A stretch of 64,000 nucleotides of DNA, from assembly GCA_936432065.2 (NCBI GenBank), contig OW386291.2, positions 13,431,821 to 13,495,820 of the forward strand, written 5' to 3'. The stretch is from Rutpela maculata (taxonomy: Eukaryota > Arthropoda > Insecta > Coleoptera > Cerambycidae). Of this stretch, positions 46,579-57,975 are shown in pieces (positions within the stretch are counted from its first letter, which is position 1; each line of letters begins with the position of its first letter). The notes under the pieces are model-generated. The model was not told the origin of the DNA. It worked only from the letters and a program-made list of their open reading frames with translations, and ran no database searches. Both the position numbers and the translations under genes were made by a program.

Positions 46579-46924
46579 TTACTTAGAACATAACTATTCT
46601 TTCATTACACAGTGGCTTCCAGATGTTGAGTAAAAACTAGATTACTTAACACAACAGAAGGTATTTACATCCGGTCTTAGAGTAAGTAATAAACTAATAA
46701 AAAAATTATGCAAATAGCTAATGATTATAATTTAAAAGCGGTAAACAATTTATGTCTAATTGGTCATCACATTAATATTCTTTAATTTATTAATTTCTAA
46801 TGATTCTAACAGTGTTAAAAGCTAATCCTTTAATTTCGTGGTGTAAAACTCTAAAACTACTTAGTTTTCTTATATTAAGTGATTGGCGTATATAGAATCT
46901 TATATTTTATTATTGTAACATCCT
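46579..46924. other. No gene recognised
   Basis: AT-rich; nothing recognisable. Confidence 0.5.
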
Positions 46925-47190
46925 CTGTGGTCTTTCAGTCTTTTTTAAACGTCCTTCCTGTCTGTCCAATATTTTATTGCATGTCATTGTTAGCTTATAG
47001 AAGCAGCTTTTATTTTCTTTCTTTATTCCATCTTGATTATTCTTGATAAATTTTCCTAGGATATTATGTGTTTTGTTAGCAATTCTTATACTGTGGTTGT
47101 TCTTTAATTGATAAGTTATTTCTTCTGTATGTAAACCAATATATGTTAATGTTTTACATTCTTCAGATTTTGGAAAAAACTTTCTTTTAT
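46925..47190 (-). pseudogene. Penelope-like element, linker and GIY-YIG-region fragment
   Basis: The minus strand is open without a Met: KTLTYIGLHTEEITYQLKNN, HSIRIANKTHNILGKFIKNN, then FYKLTMTCNKILDRQEGRLK with KTERPQR. The order (Y(I/T)xxxxxI...LK.xNxxxAxKTxNxLxxxLxxxxD, then YKLxCxxCxxxYIGQTGRxFKxR) is that of the end of a Penelope-like reverse transcriptase and the start of its GIY-YIG nuclease. The YIGQTGR box is decayed (a neighbouring frame reads KYWTDRKDV). The rest of the element is absent. Confidence 0.65.
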
Positions 47191-47549
47191 TGCTTCTTTA
47201 TAATTAATTCTACTTAGTAACTTGGAATTTTTAGAATTTGAACTGGCCTGTTTAAATTGCTTAAACAATTTTCAAAAAAAAGTACCCCCGCGTTGATACC
47301 GATATAGGGAAACATATTTTGCTGATAAGAAGGAATGTTTTGACTTTCAACCATCTTGTCGTGGTCTTTAACTAAAGCGAATGATCTCGGAAGAGAGCTT
47401 TTCTTAGAAGACCACAAGTTAGCTGAAACGTCAAACATTCCCCTGTAGCACAACTTGATTGGGCCAATATAGGCACCAACATATTGGGCCAATATACTGA
47501 GCGACAGATTTTGACAATAAAGGCCCAATATTGCAATAAAATATTGGCG

Positions 47550-47730
47550 TAATATTAGATATCAAGATTGACGTCATATTGGATACCAATCTTGGCATCA
47601 TATAGGATACCAACATAGGTGTCATATTGGATACTAACATATAGGCACTATATTGGATACTAACATATAGGCGCTATATTGGATACTAACATATAGGTGC
47701 TATATTGGATATCAACATAGGTGCCATATA
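47550..47730. repeat. 26-bp minisatellite
   Basis: About seven units of the form ATATTGGATACTAACATATA followed by GGCGCT, the first ones diverged. Its translation gives a repeated MLVSNMTP-like peptide, which I regard as meaningless. Confidence 0.85.
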
Positions 47731-47814
47731 GCTACACAATGTGTCTGAATTTCTGACATGGAAATTCCTACTGCACGAGTTCCCATGTTAGAAATTTGGG
47801 CACATCGTGTAGCA
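47731..47814. repeat. Hairpin within the CCAATATTGG element
   Basis: GCTACACAATGTGTCTGAAT with TTCTGACATGG is mirrored by CCATGTTAGAAATTTGGGCA with CATCGTGTAGC. Arms are about 31 bp with a few mismatches around a 22-base loop. Confidence 0.8.
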
Positions 47815-49204
47815 CTGAGGTGCCTACATCAATTGGAATTTGAATGGATGTCGTTATCAAAATCTGAAAATTTTAAAAAGAATATATTTATATGAAATGA
47901 ACAAAAACGCAAACGAATAAAAACTTAATTGTGATAATTGCATAGAATATAAAGGAAAACAAAACATTTGTTCGAAACTTAAACAAAACAATAAAAAAAT
48001 AAGTGTAATTATTATTGTATACCCATTCATCTGTTTCATTTCTTGAAGGACCATGGTTTCTTGTGGATTCGCGAGATTTACTTCCCCATCTTTATCTGAT
48101 GATCCAGCTAAGTATGCTAATATTGCTCGATTTATTTGCCCTTCTGTGACTTCTTTGAATCGGCCTCTACAATAGTGAAAATAATTGACTACAGCAAACC
48201 CACTAGTTTGTTTTACTTACTAGACACTACAACAAAGAATTTGAGCTTTCACACTCATTTCTTCTTTTGATTACTTCTCCTGAATAGAACATAGCTAGCT
48301 ACTTCCTTTTTCATTAGCTGGGCATTCATAGCTTTTTTGTGAGTGTCCTCTCCCCTTAAATATTGAATTTAAATCTAGCATGTTCCCTGTATTTTAATAA
48401 TATGTATGTAACAATAAATACGCATACCATTTTCCTCGTATTTTCCTATGTTTCTGCTAATTGCTGATTTACACCCATTAGTTCTTCGCCTGTGGTGGTA
48501 TTTACATCGCACCGAGGACCCTTGATCTTTTTGAGAAAAAAATGCTGAAATATTAAAAAAACTCTACGAATAAGTTAAATATATCATACTGCCTTAGTGT
48601 CTAATATTACTTTCTACATATTGCGCCAATATTGGTTAAGTAATGTTAATATTGAATCAGATTTGCTAACCTTGGGAAAATATTGGCCCAATATACAATT
48701 TGTATTTATAAAATAATTACGCATTAGATATTTAGACAAATGTAAGATACAGGTAATTAGTAGTAAATATCATAGTGCCTAAATATGCATGATTTGCAAA
48801 AATGTCCTAGATATTATACACCCACTGGGCCACAATTTCTGAATTAAACATGGCAGAAAGAAGACAAATACGCCTTTGTAGGAATATGGAAAATTACTAA
48901 AAACTAAACTATGTTTACTATTAATTATTATTGGAATGGGAACATGCACACTTACCTATTAAATTATTGTAGTTGTCGCAAGCTGCACACTGTATTTCAT
49001 TAAAGAAATTGACGAAGTTATGAAACACCAACAACCGACCGGCATACGGCAATATGGCCGAAACTCGAATGTGGCACTGTTTCTGAATTTACTATGGGCG
49101 GTAAATTTAAAAATAGAAATGTACATCATGTATTAAAATATGCATTAATTGTTTTGATAGCAACTAACAATACAAGACGAATATCATTTTGTATAATAGT
49201 TATA

Positions 49205-49497
49205 CAGGCTACTCAACCTTGAGCAATCAGTTGATTAAAAACATTTGGGAGGGTATTTAAATTACAACATACCACAGGTAATACGACTCCCTTTATCCTT
49301 GAAGGCTCCGGAAGAGCCTTGTGCGGAAAGAGCTACACATTTGGAGACAAGGAATGCACATATAATATCCGAGTATTCTGGAATTAATTTCTTCTTCAGA
49401 AAAAATCCCAGTGCCACGGCCTGGAATCGAACCCGGAACTCCTGGGTAAGAGTCAAGTTTGCTTGCCTCTAAACCAAGCAGTCATAGCAACATCATA
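49205..49497 (-). mobile_element. tRNA-derived SINE (minus strand)
   Basis: On the minus strand TGGTTTAGAGGCAAGC (A-box-like, plus-strand 49461-49476) is followed by CTCTTACCCAGGAGTTCC and the B box GGTTCGATTCC (49423-49433). The body continues to about 49205. It differs from the SINE at 42203 in head and tail. The 3' boundary is not clear, and I find no convincing target duplication. Confidence 0.7.
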
Positions 49498-49826
49498 GCG
49501 TATATACATTTTAAGGTTGAAGACTCATTATATTGATGCTAATTTGTCAATAAATAAGTAAACAAAAATAATAAAGCATATATGCCCAGTATTTGGAAAT
49601 TAATATTACTTTCTACATATTGTGCCAATGTTGGTTAAATATTGTTAATTTGAATCTAGTTTGCCAATGTTTGTAAAACATTGGATGTATATTGGATTAA
49701 TATATTGAAAATAAAGCTGATAAGCATATTGGAACAATATTGGCTAAATCTGACATATATTGGCCCAGTATGCAATATAGGTAACATATTGTACCTATGT
49801 CGACCCAATATGTTGTGCTACTAGGG

Positions 49827-50795
49827 ATCATTTAAAATCGTCTGATGAAAACTGCACATTCTTATCTCAATCCTTTTAAAAGATAAAAGGTATTAAAATA
49901 AATGCGACACCCATATTAGTATCAGTATAAATTTTTAATTCATTTCCGTTAATAAAGTATTTATAAAAAGATCCAACCGGGTGTACCTTTTTCTATTTCA
50001 ACGTAGTAACGTAAGGATAGGTATTATTAAATAGGACATCGTCTGACTTGTCATTCAACACGGAGAGCGAGTCTTAGCTCTAGGCAGGAATATCGACCGT
50101 ACTTCAGCTATTTATATACGACCTGTTTATTCGTTTGGCCGCCACCAGGGCCGCATTAGTGCGATATTACGTTCCCGATAAGTTTCAGTAGGAAGGATGT
50201 GCCGCAGACGAGGAAAGTCTAGAAGCAAGATAGCGATGCATTCTTCTTTGGCTGTGTTAAACGGAACCTACTTCCGTTAGGTGGGATTTGTATGCAATGC
50301 TTAATAATAACGTTTATGAAATTATTTACATTATTGTCATTGCAAGTGTAGCTTATACCGGGTACACGAAACAATGTACGACTCTTCTTTTCGTCACAGT
50401 TTACCATGTCTTTAATCAGATATAGAATGTAGATAGATATATCTTTTATTGATTCTTTATGCCAGTTACAAATATTGTATAGAATAAAACATTAAATTAC
50501 AACCATAAAATAGTTTATACGCGGGGTGTTAGGAAAATTCATCAGGAAACTTTAGGGGGTAATAGTTTTCCAAAAATATAAAAAAAAAGTTCGTATAAAT
50601 ATGTGTCCTGGAATGTTTCCTAAATGAGCTAAGAGCCCTTTGAAGGTGGAATTCTAGAGCAGGATTCTGAACCGGACCGCTATTTTTCGAGAACCTGAAT
50701 GGAACCCTTATTTTTCTCTGGAGCGGAGCCGTAACTGAATCCTTATTTCATTTTACGCTAGTACCGGAATCCCTAAAAATAATTGTTTCTTTAGG
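49827..50795. other. No gene recognised
   Basis: Ordinary sequence. A stretch rich in GGAACC-type words (50660-50780) shows loose repetition, as of TE edges. Confidence 0.4.
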
Positions 50796-50803
50796 GTTCT
50801 TTC

Positions 50804-52635
50804 TAGGGTTGCTATGATTAAATCAATTTGATTTAAATCGTGATTTAAATCAATTGATTTTTTAAATTTAAATCATGATTTAAATCAAGTTGTGTAAAGC
50901 CACAATAATCTAAGTAAATTACACTTCAGAAAATTCAAATAAAAAGAAGAAAAGGACAGTTAGGTTACACATATAAAACAAAAGTTATCTTCTTAAATGT
51001 ACATTTTACATTATAAATTAGGTGTCTACATAAAAGCAGAAACATAAAGTAAACAAATCAAACAGAACCAACTCTAAAAGAAAATAAAACATGATTTACT
51101 CCAAAATAAACATTTTAAATTGGGTTAATTATTGTAAAGTTTGTACAAAAAAACTAACTAGCTGCTTTTTCGATCCTTAAACGATTTCGAATCTTAGAAT
51201 AAATCAAACCAAATGTCGAAAATATTCTCTCAACCGAGGCTGAACTAGTTGCAGCAGAAAATAATTGCTTGATAATCGGGAATAATTTGCCAATAATATC
51301 AATATTTCTTTGAGATTTCCACCAGTCCAAGGGTTTTGTGTTTTTAAGAATTTCTTCGTGAAACATAATATCGACAAAAGGCTCAGATTTTGGCAGAAAT
51401 TTATTTATTAATTATGCTTTGTTTTCGTAGGGTCTAGAATGAAGGCTAGCAAATGGTATGAGGTGATACACTGATCGTATCGGTACCTAAATGTTTGCAT
51501 TTGCCTTAAGGTAATTTCAGTTTCGTCAAAATGTTACTCAAGTATTTTAAATTGTTCTACGACGTCTCATAAAATTTCATTGAAGCCTATCAAGTGCAAC
51601 ATATATAAGTTTTAGTGGTAATACGTATTCTTCACCAGTTCTTTTTAAATTAATGTTTGAAATTTTCTGTTTTACTAGGCTGTCAATTTCATTTTGATGT
51701 TCCCTCGCTGATTTTAGAAAGTGTTGGCCATGACACAGAAGACAGGAACTATATCCTGTCTTCTGTGGCCATGATTTAACGAAACCCTCTGAGCAGTCGG
51801 CAAGTGAGTTCCATCTTACGTCAGAAGGTAAAGTAAGTTTTTTCCTCCTTCTTTTGCGTATATTGCAGAGGCAAAATGATTGTTTCGGAAGTATTTCACA
51901 ATGAACGTAACGTGTTCCTTAATTTCACTAATTTCCAAATCCTTACATAACAAGTAAAATAAGTAAATTAAAAAAAAAAGGTTCTCTTAATATTTTCTCT
52001 TACTAAGAAGTTATAATTATAAATAAAATAATACTATACTTACATTGGACACTGTTCCTGAAGTGGAGGGACCTTCATTATTTGTTTCTACACGTCCTAC
52101 ATTACGCGAAACACATTTTTTCCCGTGGACTTTCAGTCGGTCGGTATTTCTACATTACGCTTTTTACATGTAGCTCTATTACCACTTTTTCCATTAAGCT
52201 TACTTGATTTTTCAATAAAACATTGCCAAATAAAATCTTTTTTCCTTCCACTTCTCTTAGAAGACATGTTAAAAAATTATTTAATATTTAAATACTTTAA
52301 ATATAATCACTCAGATTCGCTTTCTCACTTGTTACGCGGCAGTTTAGCAAATAATGGCAATTTGCTTCATCCTCGCATTATAAAGACAGGCGAATTTTCG
52401 AGTTCTGACAGGAATTTTCATGTATGCTCTAGCTTATTTTACAATTATGTAAGATACAAGGTACACAATTTATTCCATTTGTAAGTTTAAATAAAAACAA
52501 TCTTTTTTAATATAAGTACTAAATACGTTGTTAATGTTAATTATTAAGATGTTTATGTAAAAAAATAAATAAACATAAAAAAAATCATGATTTTTTTATT
52601 TTTTTTTTTTTAAATCATGATTTTTATCAACCCTG
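50804..52635 (-). mobile_element. Full-length dead hAT transposon
   Basis: The right end is CAACCCTG (mirror CAGGGTTG) and the left end TAGGGTTG, so the first base of one TIR has mutated. The exact 8-bp target duplication GTTCTTTC flanks it (50796-50803 and 52636-52643). Subterminal regions consist of ATCATGATTTAAATC-type repeats at both ends. The 1832-bp element contains N- and C-terminal transposase parts on the minus strand. Confidence 0.9.
51154..52267 (-). pseudogene. hAT transposase
   Basis: The minus strand starts with a Met at 52267: MSSKRSGRKKDFIWQCFIEK, then GNRATCKKRNVEI, a BED-type zinc finger with the CxxC expected as TCKKC changed to TCKKR, then stops. The middle (about 51840-51640) reads KLTLPSDVRWNSLADCSEGF and SAREHQNEIDSLVKQK. 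The end is PLDWWKSQRN, LFPIIKQLFSAATSSASVER and IFSTFGLIYSKIRNRLRIEK, the C-terminal hAT dimerisation domain. The region between (about 51640-51370) is shortened, so the catalytic DDE core is mostly gone. A 41-bp palindromic oddity lies in the middle (51725-51774). Inactive. Confidence 0.85.
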
Positions 52636-52643
52636 GTTCTTTC

Positions 52644-53234
52644 CGGTTCTATTTCAAAGTGTATTTGTTTATACTTGATTCTGTAACTGTACTATGCCTA
52701 ACCTACTACCACTCCCGCTCCGCTAATTGAAGTGATGGCCTTACCTTGCTCCTGTCTTGCCAACAGTGATACTTCCCATAAGACATATAGTGCCAGCCAG
52801 AACGATGATAATTCAAACAAATTCAGAGTGACATATATATTTTACTTTCCATGTTCCCATTCCCACCATCAAATATCTTTTTCAATTTTTTAACACGTGT
52901 GCCCACATTGTATCTGCAACACATATTTTTTATTTAAGAGGAGACAATGCCAATCACAAAGCTGAAGTGTTGCGAAGGATAGGCAGTGTCGCTATTATAG
53001 GGCATCTGCACGTGACGTCATAGCTAACCTCAAAAATATGTGTTTGTTAAGATTTAAGAGTATCTAACCTGCAATCTATTTTTATTAATCAACAACAATA
53101 TTGAAAAATTATTTACGTGAATTTTTAAGTATTTGCTTGGAGCCAGTACGGCTTCAAGCTAAAAGTGCGTATACAAAAATTAATAATGAGAATAAACTGG
53201 AAAAACCTAAAATTTAAGGTTATGTTGGTTACAT
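52644..53234. other. No gene recognised
   Basis: Nothing recognisable. Confidence 0.5.
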
Positions 53235-53560
53235 TAAAAAGCACTGTACTAAAAATCTTGACTGGGAAAAAGCAGTTTTTAGCCAAACGGCTGGCATTAA
53301 ACTGAAAAAAAGATATTCTTGTAAGTAAATGAATACTATACTTCTATTGAAAAACATTTTTATCTAAAGCTTGTTTATTGTTATGATCTCTCTTCACATT
53401 GGCTAATAAACAAGTTTTAGCTAAAAATGTTCTTCAATAGAAGTGTAGTATTCATTTACTTATAAGAATATCTTTTGATCAGTTTAATAACATGAGTCAG
53501 TTCGCTAAAAAATGCTGTTTGCTGGAAACTTTTTTTAGTACAATGCTATTTTAGTAGATG
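53235..53560. repeat. Fold-back MITE
   Basis: TACTAAAAATCTTGACTGGG to AAAGATATTCTTGTAAGTAA, ATGAATACTATACTTCTATT and CTAAAGCTTGTTTATT (53248-53380) are mirrored at 53402-53550. Arms are about 140 bp, best paired near the centre, with a 25-base loop. Non-coding. Confidence 0.8.
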
Positions 53561-54041
53561 GAGTCACTTCGATATAATTAAAAATAATTACATTTATAAC
53601 CGATGCGCACTCATTTCGTGTATTTCAAGCTTAGTCTGGATGTGTTCTTGACCTTTCAAGCGTGATTGTAAATGGGTAGAGCAATAGTAAAGAAAGTACG
53701 AACGCCAAAACTAGACAACCAACACAACAGCTCTCTGTACTTTATTGGCTCATTTCCGCCCACTCCCCTCTGATTTGATCGCGTTGCTCCCTCTTAAGTC
53801 CCGGTTAAGCTGTTCAAAAGATATAGATTATTTTCGATTTTTTTGTTTTTCACCTAGACGGTTAAATATTAATATTTGGTAAAATGGTAAGTGCTATTGA
53901 TAGCAATCAAGGTAAAAAAAAATAAACATCACGCTGGGGCTGATTGGCCAACCTTATTCTGCTACACTCTTTAGACTCATTTTGAGATTACGGACATAAT
54001 GATATTATTATCTTAAAAAATACTGGTAGTTTACTCTTGGA
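53561..54041. other. Possible host promoter and first exon
   Basis: A GC-richer patch (53740-53815) precedes AAAATGGTAAGTGC (53881-53894), where an ATG (53884-53886) is immediately followed by a consensus splice donor GTAAGT. This could be a first coding exon of a host gene, but no downstream exon is identifiable in the window. Confidence 0.2.
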
Positions 54042-54516
54042 TATTATTGGAATCATATGTTACCCACAATACAAGAATATATGAATGAATGCAATATATG
54101 CCAAAGAGGACAATACGATAGACATCCACCTAGAATTCCAGTGAACCAAACACCTATCCAATAAAAACCATTCAAAGTTGTTTTTATGGACACATTTATC
54201 ATTGATCAAAAAGTCTACCTAACCCTAGTAGACTCATTTTCGAAGTTTGGACAAGCAATTCCTATTTAACGCAAATAAGCATGTGAAGTAGCGAAGGCCT
54301 TAACTGAATACTTCGAACATTATGGAACCCCAACTGCAATCACAACTGATAATGGTCGTGAATTCGTTAACAATTGAATAAAAGACTTGTTGGCCTATCA
54401 CAAGATTAATCTTCATTTTACAACCCCATATCATCCGGAATCAAATGGCATTATGGAACGCCTCCACTCCACATTAATTGAACACCTTCGAATATTTCGA
54501 CAAGACCCACAACTGT
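54042..54516 (+). pseudogene. Gypsy-type retrotransposon integrase
   Basis: One frame reads YYWNHMLPTIQEYMNECNIC with QRGQYDRHPP (the CxxC half of the HHCC zinc finger), then VVFMDTFIIDQKVYLTLVDS (first Asp), AITTDNGREFVN (second Asp) and TTPYHPESNGIMERLHSTLI (Glu). The second Asp and the Glu are separated by exactly 35 residues, the D-D35-E signature, and all three catalytic residues are present. Four in-frame stops (near 54163, 54268, 54274 and 54376) make it a pseudogene. RT, RNase H and LTRs are not seen next to it. Confidence 0.85.
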
Positions 54517-55684
54517 ATTTCCGGTTTGGGGGGGGGTGATAGTTTCGCGGAAACAATAGAGAGAGAAGCATTAATAAGCGAGGCGCCCTGTCTGTGTTGC
54601 CTGAAATTATAGTTTTATAAGTGCGAGAAAGATATCATATATGCTACTCTCTCTATAGTTTTGCGAAAGAAAACAATCCTATTCCTATTGTTCGAGCTCA
54701 CTCCAGTATGTAATATAGCTCACTGGTAACCACTGACCATTTGACTCACATGAGTAAGATTACAGAGGTTATTTTTTGTGAGTGTGTTTCCTGTTAATAT
54801 CGGAATTATTTATGGGAATGGACCATCATTGGCACTTTTTCTGCTTTTCCACAACTCCAAAATAATACATTTGCTTAAAACATCGCACTGCGTTTTAAAC
54901 AGTTGTTTGACATCGCATTGTGTATTAAATATGTTTTAAACATGCCAATCCTATATGTACTTAAAAGCATTTAATATTTGTGTAATAAAAGGTTGTATAT
55001 TTTTTATATTAATTTTGTATATGCCTGTTTGGCATTTTAAATATACAAAGGGAATAAAAACGGTGGTAATGTTTCCGCAAGTCTTACCATGTTCGGAATA
55101 TATTTTTTTGTAAAAAATAACGTAGTTTTTAGTTTCGGAATCATCGATTACCATGTCTCGCGCCTGGGAAACATTACCAAGGTCAGAAAAACAAACCATT
55201 TATTCACGTTCATTCACTCCACTGGGTAAGGAAATATTAAATTTCATTATTACGCAACTATTTTTTTTCCGCTTTTTATGGTCCTAATATGTGGTAGCAA
55301 AAACCAACCTTGATGTTGACCTAGAACACTGACTTTTTGTATAAAATTTATATCTCATCGGAAAGAACACATCCGGTGTGGCATTTAATACCGCAGACAA
55401 TATGTCGTTTGCGTCACGTGTAAGTGCTGAGTGCAGGCTTAAAAAATGGGTTAAAGTCAAGGCTGAATGTGTTTACATATACGAAAATTTTTATTAGTGC
55501 GTGACCCGAACTCTATTTACTCTTACTGTCTTATGATAACACACCGAGCTTATCTTGTGATTAGGTGCTATATCGGTTTCATGATCCCGCCAATGAAGTC
55601 ACAAACTAGATAAACAATTGTGGCTAGATTTTAAAAAATAGAGAAACATTATGCCTTTCGAGGATTTATTGAATTTTTATATAA
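54517..55684. other. No gene recognised
   Basis: Ordinary sequence with a G-run at 54528-54537. No motif seen. Confidence 0.45.
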
Positions 55685-56040
55685 CACAGGCCCACAAAAA
55701 AAATCGTGGGCGATAATTAGAACCCACTTTTCCTTGTTTTTCGGGGAGTTGAATACGAATCTGAAGTCAGAATAGCATGTTTGTGGACGAATTTTCAAAC
55801 TAGAGGTAAAAATTGGACGAAAATCGTGAAAACTCGGGATTTGTGATATTTCCAAGCTCGAAATGAATAGAAAAAATTTGGGAGACATGGAAATATCATT
55901 TTTGGGAGAAAATACAGTATTTTTCAATGTATTCCCTTAGGTGATAAAACCACTTTGGACCGCACTATTATACAAAATTTCCGGGGATATTGTTCCCAAC
56001 TGTGGTTTATGAACATATTCATGTAGGTTGATTTGGGATT

Positions 56041-56216
56041 TACTTGTGTTCGCGGTGCTGAGCAGAACTGCACACAATGAAGAAGGCGATAGTAGGGATG
56101 GAAATAGCTCTGAAGATGACTGGGATTGTACTTGTGTTCGCGATGCTGAGCAGAACTGCACACAATGAAGAAGGCGATAGTAGTGATGGAAATAGCTCTG
56201 GAGATGATAATTACGC
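56041..56216. repeat. 88-bp tandem duplication at the inner edge of the left TIR
   Basis: TACTTGTGTTCGCGGTGCTG (56041) recurs at 56129 with CGATGCTG. Both units include AATGAAGAAGGCGATAGTAG and GATGGAAATAGCTCTG. The right TIR has only one counterpart (near 57565-57600). Confidence 0.9.
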
Positions 56217-57278
56217 TTCATCTGTCAGAAAAAGCAAAGAAGCACAAAAGTTTACACAGACAGAACTCAATGACTTAGTACGTGATCTCGCACTACCAAA
56301 AGATGCCGTGGAATTATTGGCTTCCAGATTGCGAGCGAAAAATGTCTTGGAAAGGTACTAAGGTTTCCTTTTATAGAGATAGAGATAAAGCATTCCGACA
56401 ATATTTCTCCCAAGATTCAGATTTAGTGTATTGCAATAATATTGACGGGTTGATGAATGAGTTAAAACCAAATATATACGAAGTAGACTAGTGGCGATTG
56501 TTCATTGACTCATCATATAGAAGCCTCAAAGGAGTATTGTTGCATAATACAAATAAATATGCCGCTGTACCCATAGCGCATTTGACAGTATTGGAAGGAA
56601 AGTGCACTAATCTAGAGATGATATTAGAAAAAAATAAAATATGAAGAACGTGGCAAATTTGTTTTGATCTTAAAATTACTTTCATGATTTTAGGTCAACA
56701 GTCAGGATTTACAAAATATCCCTGCTTTCTTTGTGAATGGGATAGTAGAGATCGAAACAATCACTACAAAAAAAGATCTGGCCCACGCGATCGGCACGAT
56801 CGCGTGATAAGAACCGTCGAAAATCCTCCTTCCACCCCTCCATATAAAATTTGGCTTGATGAAGCAGTTTGTAAAAGCGCTTGATAAACGTCACTGCTTT
56901 GAATATTGAGTCGAACATTCAGTCAGTTGTCGGAAGCTTATGGAAACAGTTTTTTATGGACCTTAGATTTTGAAGGATGATATGTTCATTACAACGATGA
57001 CTCCAAAAGAGAAAGCCGCATGGGAAAGCTTTAAGGCAATAGAAATTAGGTTGTTTAATGAATTTACAATTATGAAATTACATTTCCTTGACTCACATCT
57101 AAGTTATTTCGCTGGTGATCTAGGTGACTTCAATGAAGAGCAAGGCGAACGATTCCATCAAGATATCAATGACATGGAGAAACGGTACCAAGGAAGATGG
57201 GATATCAATATGATGGCAGACTTTTGTTGGTCATTAAAAAGAGAAACGGTCCAAGAGGCATATATGAACGAAAAATAA
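56077..57278 (+). pseudogene. Transposon-encoded protein of the GQQxGxTKYPCFLC family (possible DDE enzyme)
   Basis: Blocks in order: FTQTELNDLVRDLALPKDAV, ELLASRLRAKN, frameshift, VSFYRDRDKAFRQYFSQDSD, LVYCNNIDGLMNELK, stop, WRLFIDSSYRSLKGVLLHNT, FDLKITFMILGQQSGFTKYP with CFLCEWDSRDRN, frameshift, KALDKRHCFEY, MTPKEKAAWESFKAIE, MKLHFLDSHLSYFAGDLGDF with NEEQGERFHQDI and MEKRYQGRWDINMMADFCW. I know this block order from many invertebrate proteins listed as uncharacterised. The acidic residues in FIDSS, FDLKI and EQGERFHQD are spaced like an RNase-H-fold D-D-E active site, and a CxxC sits between them. That reading is my inference. The copy is dead: at least three frameshifts, and the stop at 56488-56490 falls where the coding sequence continues. 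Confidence 0.75.
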
Positions 57279-57975
57279 ATCCATTGATCATTCGGTGATA
57301 AGAGTCAGGAAACGAGCAAGAAATAACTGATCTCCAAATTTAGAGGAATGCGTTTTGATAAACGAATTAAATTACTACACTGAAAATAGACAGATGAATT
57401 CAGAGCGATGAATGTTCAAATAAAAAGGTGATTGTAACAGGGGTGCAAGGTCGTCCAAAGGTTTCATCACAAGTCGATGCCGGCGAGGGTCCAATCTCAC
57501 AGGCTGAGTGTTCCATACAATCCCGATATATAATTCCCGCCTCTTCTCATTGTTCTTTCCGCGTATGCAGTTCTGCTCAGCATCGCGAACACAAGTACAA
57601 TCCCGAATTAATCTACATGAATATGTTTATAAACCACCGTTGGGAGCAATATCCTCGAAGATTTTGTATAATAGTGCGGTCAAAAGTGAACTCACCGTAT
57701 ATGAGGCTCTATCAAGTTATGCAATACATTGGAAAATACTGTATTTTCTCCCAAAAATGATATTTCCATGTCTCCCAATTTTTGTCTATTCATTTCGAAC
57801 CTGGAAATATCACAAATCAAAATTTTTATGATTTTCGTCCAATTTAGACCTCTAGCTCGAAAATTCGTCCACAAACTTGCTATTCCGACTTCAGATTCGT
57901 ATTCAGTGTCCCGAAAAACATAAAGAAAAGTGTGTTTTAATTCTCGCTCACGATATTTTTTTTGTGGGCTATGTG

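Larger units (their letters stand above)
47441..49826. mobile_element. TIR element rich in CCAATATTGG motifs
   Basis: CCCTGTAGCACAAC (47441-47454) is mirrored by GTTGTGCTACTAGGG (49812-49826). Both ends continue into sequences full of TTGGGCCAATAT, CCAATATTG and related palindromic words (47458-47560, 48625-48705, 49610-49800). The interior has a 26-bp minisatellite, a hairpin and a SINE insertion. No transposase is recognisable, and no target duplication is evident. Confidence 0.65.
55685..57975 (+). mobile_element. 2.3-kb TIR transposon with a KYPCFLC-protein gene relic
   Basis: CACAGGCCCAC at the left and GTGGGCTATGTG at the right start inverted repeats that extend about 400-430 bp (55685-56085 against 57540-57975), covering TTTGGGAGAAAATACAGTAT and CTGAGCAGAACTGCA. 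TAA lies next to both ends (55682-55684 and 57976-57978). The subterminal word GAATACGAATCTGAAGTC lies about 60-70 bp from each end. The interior holds the pseudogene at 56077-57278. The size and intact TIRs suggest a formerly autonomous copy. Confidence 0.85.

Noticed and set aside
47550..47730. Regular repeats that might suggest a CRISPR array
   Set aside because: Units are contiguous 26-bp tandem repeats without spacers; it is a minisatellite in a eukaryotic genome.
55924..56221. Minus-strand open frames across the left TIR of the 55.7-kb element
   Set aside because: They read the 88-bp tandem duplication and TIR backwards; equivalent frames appear in the right TIR.
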